This document shows, piece by piece, positions 59,595 through 64,000 of a stretch of 64,000 bases of DNA. A model generated the notes under the pieces. The model did no database searches. It saw only the letters and a list, made by a program, of their open reading frames with translations, and was not told the origin of the DNA. The stretch spans positions 6,696,001 to 6,760,000 of the forward strand of contig OY970235.1 of NCBI GenBank assembly GCA_963714145.1, given 5' to 3'. The position numbers and the translations under genes are program-made. This DNA comes from JBBWZH01 sp035544115 (GTDB taxonomy: Bacteria > Actinomycetota > Actinomycetes > Mycobacteriales > CADCTP01). Position 1 is the stretch's first letter. Every line of letters begins with the position of its first letter.

Positions 59595-60098
59595 ATGGGC
59601 TACAGAATGACTGGCTTCAGCGCCTTCGGCCTTGGCGTCGAGTGGGAGAAGGTTCCAGGCGACGAAAAGGTGGCACACCGCGTGATCGCCTACCTTGAAA
59701 ATCGACGGCTATTGTTCGGATCGCGCCATTCCAAAGATCAGGACCACTGCGTCGCCTCGGCGATCGAGATTCGCAACTATCTGACGACCGAGCTTGGCTT
59801 GACCAAGCAAGGCAGCAGCCTGTCCATGAGTCTGCGCGCGATTCGGGCGGCCTGCCGGCAGTTCGTGGAGGCAGGTGGGCCGCGCGGACGGAACTTCCTC
59901 GGAGACGCGCCCTGGGACGCTGGGCCCTTTGGTCTCGCTCTCGGCGACCTCCGGACTCTCGTTGGTTGGCAGGTGGCCACGATCGCAGGCGAGTACGAGA
60001 TCGAGGTCGAGCCCGAACTCGCCGCGATCATGCCGCCTTCGTTGGACTCTGACGAGGATGACCCGTCGTGGCTACCGGGCTTCGAGGACCAGACGTGA
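59595..60098 (+). CDS. Unknown protein, element cargo
   Basis: A 167-residue soluble protein. It starts MGYRMTGFSAFGLGVEWEK, has a central helical segment (EKVAHRVIAYLENRRLLFG, then HCVASAIEIRNYLTTEL) and ends with an acidic tail. I think it belongs to a small family of proteins of unknown function (possibly DUF6650), from memory and unverified. The ATG at 59595 is preferred over the upstream frame start at 59544 because of the TATTGT box seven bases before it. It stops one base before the integrase stop on the other strand, between a decayed and an intact integrase, so it belongs to the mobile region. Confidence 0.65.
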   Translation: MGYRMTGFSAFGLGVEWEKVPGDEKVAHRVIAYLENRRLLFGSRHSKDQDHCVASAIEIRNYLTTELGLTKQGSSLSMSLRAIRAACRQFVEAGGPRGRNFLGDAPWDAGPFGLALGDLRTLVGWQVATIAGEYEIEVEPELAAIMPPSLDSDEDDPSWLPGFEDQT

Positions 60099-60099
60099 C

Positions 60100-61380
60100 T
60101 TAGCTGTCATCGCTTGCACCCTCTTCTCCGTCGGCTGCGTCTTGAGCCTTGTCGTCCTTCACCGGCCTGGGTGCCCATAGGAGCCCGCCGACCTGCCCCG
60201 CGATGTCGTGTCGGACTTGGCTCGTGATGTGCTGGTAGCGCTTGGCCAGGCCGGTGTCTGCCCAGCCCATCAGTGCCATGACCGCCCGCTCAGGTACACC
60301 GAGGATCAGCAGGACCGTGGCGGCGGTGTGGCGGGCGTCGTGCAGGCGAGCGTCGCGGACTCCGGCGACGCGGAGAAGCCGTTTCCAATCGTGGTAGTCG
60401 GTGCTCGGGTTGACCGGCCGGCCGGTGGGTGAGGTGAAGATCCAGTCGCCGTCGTGCCAGAGCTGGCCGGCGAGCTGGCGCTCGCGGTCCTGTTCGTCGC
60501 GGTGGATGCCCAAGAGCTTCACCAGCTCCTCGGGTAGACCGATGGCGCGGCGGCCGTTGGCCGATTTCGTGTTGCCGGCTTCCGACCGGATGAGCCGGCG
60601 AGCTGGGCAGTAGCCGGCGCGGTCCCGGTCGCACTTCCCGTCGCAGCCGTGCTCGTACTTCGGACGGTTGCGGCTCCGGCGGACGAAGAGCGACGCGTCG
60701 TCGAGGTCGACGTCCGGCCAGCGGAGGCCGAGCGCCTCGCCCTGACGGAGGCCGAGCGCGAGCGCGACCGCCCAGCGGACACCGTTTCGCCGCTCCGCGG
60801 CGGCGGCCAGGATGCGCTGAACCTCGTCGACCGTGTACGGCTCGACCTCGGTCTCGGTCAGCCGAGGCGGCTTCGCCAGCTCGGCTGGGTTGATCGTGAT
60901 ATGGCCACGACGGACCGCTTCGCCGAGCGCGGTACGGATTGTGCGGTGCGCCTGATGGGCCGTGGCCGGCGAGCTGCCCTTGGCCTGCATTCGCTTGTAG
61001 AGCTTTTCGAGGTGTTCCGGCTGGAGCTTGTCGAGGCGGTGCGCGCCCACGCCGGGGATGAGGTGGACGCGGACGGCGACCCGATAGCCAGCGAGCGTGT
61101 TCTCCGAGATGGACGGCGCGGCGATCTCCTCGACCCAGTGGTTCAGCCACTGCTCGACGGTCGAGGGGCGGCCGGGTTTGCGTACGTGGCCGGAGTCGCG
61201 CTGCTTCTCCAGCTCGCGCACCTTGCGGTACACCTCGGTCCGTGTCTTCGCTTCGACGTGCCGACGGTCCGGCTTGCCGTCGTCGCGCGTTCCCATCGTG
61301 ACCCGGCCGTGCCACTTGCCGTCCTTGCCGAGGTAGATCGAAGATGCGCCGTTCGGAGCGCGGCCCTTGTCGCTAGGCAT
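60100..61380 (-). CDS. int: Site-specific tyrosine recombinase (integrase)
   Basis: A 426-residue integrase. An N-terminal AP2-like arm-binding domain (~15-60) and SAM-like core-binding domain (~70-170) precede the catalytic domain. R212 (LGLRQGEALGLRW), H347-x-x-R350 (LHDARHTA), W373 and Y382 (RYQHI) complete the active site. Residues 244-258 contain H244, C246, C250 and C258, a knuckle-like insertion found in a subset of actinomycete integrases. The C-terminus is acidic. It probably recombines in the tRNA-Ser 3' end. It is 11 bases downstream of the xis gene and shares its orientation. Confidence 0.95.
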   Translation of the reverse strand: MPSDKGRAPNGASSIYLGKDGKWHGRVTMGTRDDGKPDRRHVEAKTRTEVYRKVRELEKQRDSGHVRKPGRPSTVEQWLNHWVEEIAAPSISENTLAGYRVAVRVHLIPGVGAHRLDKLQPEHLEKLYKRMQAKGSSPATAHQAHRTIRTALGEAVRRGHITINPAELAKPPRLTETEVEPYTVDEVQRILAAAAERRNGVRWAVALALGLRQGEALGLRWPDVDLDDASLFVRRSRNRPKYEHGCDGKCDRDRAGYCPARRLIRSEAGNTKSANGRRAIGLPEELVKLLGIHRDEQDRERQLAGQLWHDGDWIFTSPTGRPVNPSTDYHDWKRLLRVAGVRDARLHDARHTAATVLLILGVPERAVMALMGWADTGLAKRYQHITSQVRHDIAGQVGGLLWAPRPVKDDKAQDAADGEEGASDDS

Positions 61381-61391
61381 GGGGCGGCTCC

Positions 61392-61619
61392 TCAGGCGGC
61401 CGGCCGGTCGGCGGCCAGGCCGCGGAGCCGGTCGAGGAAGGCGGGTAGGGCGTCGGCTGGGATGCGGCGGAGCCGTCCAATTTGGACGGACTCGACTTCG
61501 CCGGCCTTGACGAGTGCGTAGACGAGGGTGCGGCCGATGCCGAGTTGGTCGGCGGCTTCCTCAATGGTGAGCAGGAGCCGAGCGGGAACGGTGGTGGGCT
61601 GGTCGGGGTGCTGGAACAT
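61392..61619 (-). CDS. xis: Excisionase / MerR-like DNA-binding protein
   Basis: A 75-residue protein. LLLTIEEAADQLGIGRTLVYALVKAGEVESVQIGRLRRIPADALPAFLDRL is the winged helix typical of excisionase-family proteins encoded just before int. It should bind near the attachment sites and push recombination towards excision. Spacing to int is 11 bp. The 246 bp upstream of it contain no gene and probably its promoter. Confidence 0.9.
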   Translation of the reverse strand: MFQHPDQPTTVPARLLLTIEEAADQLGIGRTLVYALVKAGEVESVQIGRLRRIPADALPAFLDRLRGLAADRPAA

Positions 61620-61865
61620 GGCGAGCCTTTCGAGGCGGGGTTTGGGTGGGCCGGCGGCGGGGCCGAGCGGGCGGGAGAACGCCGGATCGGTCCGGGCGGA
61701 GGTCGAGGACTGGGCCGCGGTCGGCGACCGGTGGCGGGCCTCTGGGGGATCCCTGTACGGGCCATAGAGCGCCGTTCTCGGGCCGGCCGGTGTGAGGGAC
61801 CGGGGCGGCGGCCGAGGCCGTCACGGCGGGGCGCCGCACAGAACTCGCGGAACCCACAGAAGGGG

Positions 61866-63443
61866 TCATCGCCGGCCTCCGGCGGGCGGTTCTGTGGGTT
61901 GTGTGGGTTCTGTGCAGGCGGGGTGGACCTCGTAGGCCGGCGACGGCGGTCGGCCGCCTTGCGGCGTCGATGCCGGCGGCGGGACGGGCCGGATGTGGCC
62001 GTGGTCGACCAGCAGCCCGAGTGCCGGGTCGAGGTCGGTGACCTTGCGGTACCGGGTACCGCGTAATGCGGCGAATGCGTCGCGGCGGGTGAATCGGTCG
62101 GCGCCGGTGCGGGCGATCCAGTCGAGGACGGCGCGGCCGTCGTCGACGAGGGGATCGGCGCCCATGTGGTCGAAGACTGCGAGCGCGTGGGCGAGGTAGT
62201 AGTGGCCGAGCCGGGCGGCGGCGTCCACTGTGGACGCGGGCACCGGCCTGTTCCAGCCGCTGTCGTGGTGGGTTGCGACGTGCAGGAGTCCGGCGATGCG
62301 GACGGTTGCGCCGGTGAGTTTGGATGCCCAGTCGGCGAGGTGGCCGAGGTCGCCGGTGCCGGCGGCGAGGCGGGGTTCGATGGCGGTTTCGAGGTCGAGG
62401 ACACGGGCGTCGGCGTCGGGCGCGAGCGGGAGGACGGCGGGGTCGGTCCAGTCGGCGAGCGCGAGGACCAGGGCGCGGAGGTTGTCCGCGTAGCCGGCGG
62501 TCACGGCGGCGGGCGGCGGCGGGGTGCCGATGCGGCGGCGGCCGACGGTGTTGGCCGGCAGCGAGTAGAGGATGCGGGCGAGCAGTCCGCGGCCGCGGAA
62601 GCCGGGCATGCGTGCGATGTCGACCAGGACTTCGGGTTGGACGGCGAGGCCGAGGGTGAGGGCGGGTTGTTCGACGTGCTCGGCGGGCCGGCCTTTGCGG
62701 TCGACGCGGAGCATGTCTCCGGCGTGGCCCTTGAGGAACACTTCGAGGTTCGGCGCGCCGGAGTAGCGGCCGGCCAGTGTGGTGAAGATGCCGGCCTCGG
62801 CCGACAGGACGGCGAGCCGGCCGCCCTGCTCGGCCAGCAGCGACGCCGCGGCCTCGGGGGTGACGTCGTCGGCGACCAGCCGAGGCAGCACCGGGACATT
62901 GATCTCGTCGGCGGCGAGCGCGGCCGAGGATGCGTCGGCGAACGCGGTCATGCGCGCGTCAGTGGTTGCGGCGTTCTCGGCGGCCTTCGCGGTCCGCTCG
63001 GCCCGTGCCCGGGCGACCCGGGCGGCGAGCTCGGCCTCGACGACCTGCGGGCGGGCCAGCTCGACGAGCGCGGCCTCGGCTGCCAGTAGTGGTGCGGTCA
63101 TGGCGGCGAAGACCGCCGACTTGCGGGAGCCGGGCGGCATCGCTACCGCGGTGAACAGGTTGACCGGCTCCCGCCAGCCGGGCCGAACCTCGACCACGGC
63201 CCGGCCGCCGGCCGCGGTCGAAATCGCGGCGAGTGCGATGCAGCCGGCGAGGTCGGCCGGGGTCTGGGTGAACTCGGCGACCGCGGCGACCTGGTCGCCG
63301 AGCCAGCCCGGTAGCGCGTCGACCGGGAACGGCGGGAGCAGCCGACGAGCGGACAGCGGCACCGGCTCGCCGTCCCATCCAGTGCCGGCCAGCACCCGCA
63401 GCGGCCGGCCGGGATCGGCTCCGGCAGGGTCAAGGGCAGTCAT
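61866..63443 (-). CDS. DUF3987-type replication-associated protein
   Basis: A 525-residue protein. The first ~90 residues (PPFPVDALPGWLGDQVAAVAEFTQTPADLAGCIALAAISTAAGG) match the start of DUF3987/YfjI proteins. The nucleotide-binding region reads MPPGSRKSAVFAAMT, a P-loop variant with Arg before the Lys. LSAEAGIFTTLAGRYSGAPNLEVFLKGHAGD and FRGRGLLARILYSLP are further family segments. It is encoded directly after a primase-polymerase with ATGA overlap, so the two probably start element replication together. The Walker variation may affect ATP use. Confidence 0.85.
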   Translation of the reverse strand: MTALDPAGADPGRPLRVLAGTGWDGEPVPLSARRLLPPFPVDALPGWLGDQVAAVAEFTQTPADLAGCIALAAISTAAGGRAVVEVRPGWREPVNLFTAVAMPPGSRKSAVFAAMTAPLLAAEAALVELARPQVVEAELAARVARARAERTAKAAENAATTDARMTAFADASSAALAADEINVPVLPRLVADDVTPEAAASLLAEQGGRLAVLSAEAGIFTTLAGRYSGAPNLEVFLKGHAGDMLRVDRKGRPAEHVEQPALTLGLAVQPEVLVDIARMPGFRGRGLLARILYSLPANTVGRRRIGTPPPPAAVTAGYADNLRALVLALADWTDPAVLPLAPDADARVLDLETAIEPRLAAGTGDLGHLADWASKLTGATVRIAGLLHVATHHDSGWNRPVPASTVDAAARLGHYYLAHALAVFDHMGADPLVDDGRAVLDWIARTGADRFTRRDAFAALRGTRYRKVTDLDPALGLLVDHGHIRPVPPPASTPQGGRPPSPAYEVHPACTEPTQPTEPPAGGRR

Positions 63444-64000
63444 GCTGCGGCCTGGCCGGGACGGCGCGGCCGGCGGCCACCGGCACGCAGCCCGGACCGG
63501 ATGGTGCTGGCCGCCTCGGCCTGGCCCAGCCCGATCCCGACGGCAGCCTGTTCCAGCTCGGCCGTGACGAGGTCGGCGGGCAGAGCGCCACCGGCGACGA
63601 GCTGGCCGAGGGCTACCGCGGCGGTGAACAGGATGCGGTTGCGGCGTCCCTCCGGCGCGGCGGCGACCACGGCGACCTCGCGGGCGACTGCGGCCCGCAG
63701 GTACGCGGGCAGCCGGCCGGCCGCCGGAGCGGGCGCCGCGGGCCGGGGTCGCGCAGCCGGTGCGGTGAGGCGGCCGGCGAGCCAGTCGGGCAGTGGCGCG
63801 GCTGGCTGGTCGAGCGCGACCGTGTACGGACGTCCGTCCACTGTGGAGCCGGAGCCCACGACGTAGCCGCCGTGGCCGCGGGTGTCGACCAGCCAGCCGA
63901 GCGCGCCCGCCGTGTTGCCCAGTCGCGTGCCGGCCGGGGCGGTGAAGTACAGGTGGGTTCCGCCCCGTCCGGTGTGGACGGTGTGGGTGGCGGCCGGGAA
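63440..64000 (-). CDS. Bifunctional DNA primase/polymerase (partial, N-terminus outside)
   Basis: An open minus-strand frame enters from the right edge and ends at 63440, giving 186 residues. HTGRGGTHLYFTAP and GWLVDTRGHGGYVVGSGS are the C-terminal part of the Prim-Pol catalytic domain (the G-R-G-G-x-H and D-x-R-G-x-G motifs). An Ala/Pro linker and a helical region follow. The start is not in the window. The TGA overlaps the ATG of the DUF3987 gene. Such proteins prime and copy DNA of integrative elements. Confidence 0.85.
   Translation of the reverse strand, partial: FPAATHTVHTGRGGTHLYFTAPAGTRLGNTAGALGWLVDTRGHGGYVVGSGSTVDGRPYTVALDQPAAPLPDWLAGRLTAPAARPRPAAPAPAAGRLPAYLRAAVAREVAVVAAAPEGRRNRILFTAAVALGQLVAGGALPADLVTAELEQAAVGIGLGQAEAASTIRSGLRAGGRRPRRPGQAAA

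Larger units (their letters stand above)
58104..64000 (+). mobile_element. Left part of an integrative element inserted at tRNA-Ser (continues past the window)
   Basis: Immediately after tRNA-Ser the gene content changes: a nuclease-like gene with visibly lower G+C, an integrase remnant, an unknown gene, an intact tyrosine integrase, an excisionase, a DUF3987-type protein and a primase-polymerase. This set (int, xis, Prim-Pol replication) is that of actinomycete integrative and conjugative elements, which use the 3' end of tRNA genes. The left attachment site should lie within the tRNA T arm and acceptor stem. The right end and any transfer gene are outside the window, and I saw no second copy of the tRNA end inside it. 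Confidence 0.75.

Overview
This window reads as chromosomal DNA of a high-G+C actinobacterium. Almost every gene shows strong G/C third-position bias, GTG starts are common, ATGA/GTGA stop-start overlaps are frequent, and several genes carry a TANNNT box 7-8 nt before the start codon, the signature of leaderless mRNA. The housekeeping block (asd-lysC, leuA with a leucine leader peptide, recR-ybaB, dnaX, SRP RNA, tRNA-Ser) together with two AfsR-type regulators, secreted hydrolases and an actinomycete-type integrative element suggests a filamentous actinomycete, possibly Micromonosporaceae; the family placement is inference.

Layout. 1-5.2 kb: end of an unknown gene, an AraC regulator, a coupled DUF5987-like/GMC oxidoreductase pair, a leaderless HxlR regulator and an AhpD-like CxxC protein. 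5.3-8.9 kb: a two-gene secreted unit on the minus strand, pairing a protein that resembles the flanks of actinobacterial S8 proteases but lacks a protease domain with a complete S53 (sedolisin-type) protease. 9.3-11.9 kb: a DinB-like protein, then an arsenic operon (ArsR fused to an LMW-phosphatase-type reductase, a second ArsC, an aquaporin). 12.0-20.1 kb: a LacI regulator and a six-gene sugar operon, with matching 14-bp operators before both. The operon holds an ABC importer of the ribose type, one Gfo/Idh/MocA dehydrogenase and two AP-endonuclease-2-type TIM barrels, a combination typical of oxidation-elimination (3-keto-glycoside) catabolism. 20.1-36.5 kb: accessory region with a frameshifted hemerythrin gene, an AfsR-like regulator, a serine hydrolase, a GH3 glucosidase, several secreted proteins of unknown role, an F420/flavin PPOX protein, gamma-glutamyltransferase and pirin. 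36.5-46.6 kb: a second large AfsR-type regulator, a secreted beta-propeller-like protein, an MTHFR-like protein, a chemoreceptor, a NarL-type two-component system, and a coiled-coil membrane protein behind a ten-codon upstream ORF. 46.6-58.1 kb: housekeeping block. 58.1-64.0 kb: left part of an integrative element in the 3' end of tRNA-Ser(GGA), with a nuclease-like gene, a decayed integrase copy, an unknown gene, an intact integrase, an excisionase, a DUF3987-type protein and the start of a primase-polymerase running off the window.

Convergent genes are generally separated by strong GC-rich hairpins that probably terminate transcription from both sides. The points most worth follow-up are the LacI-controlled 3-keto-glycoside-like operon, the protease-less S8-like protein paired with a sedolisin, the stacked integrase remnant beside tRNA-Ser, the leucine attenuator of leuA, the ten-codon upstream ORF at 46.05 kb, and a dispersed TGTCC-N5-GGACA-like palindrome.
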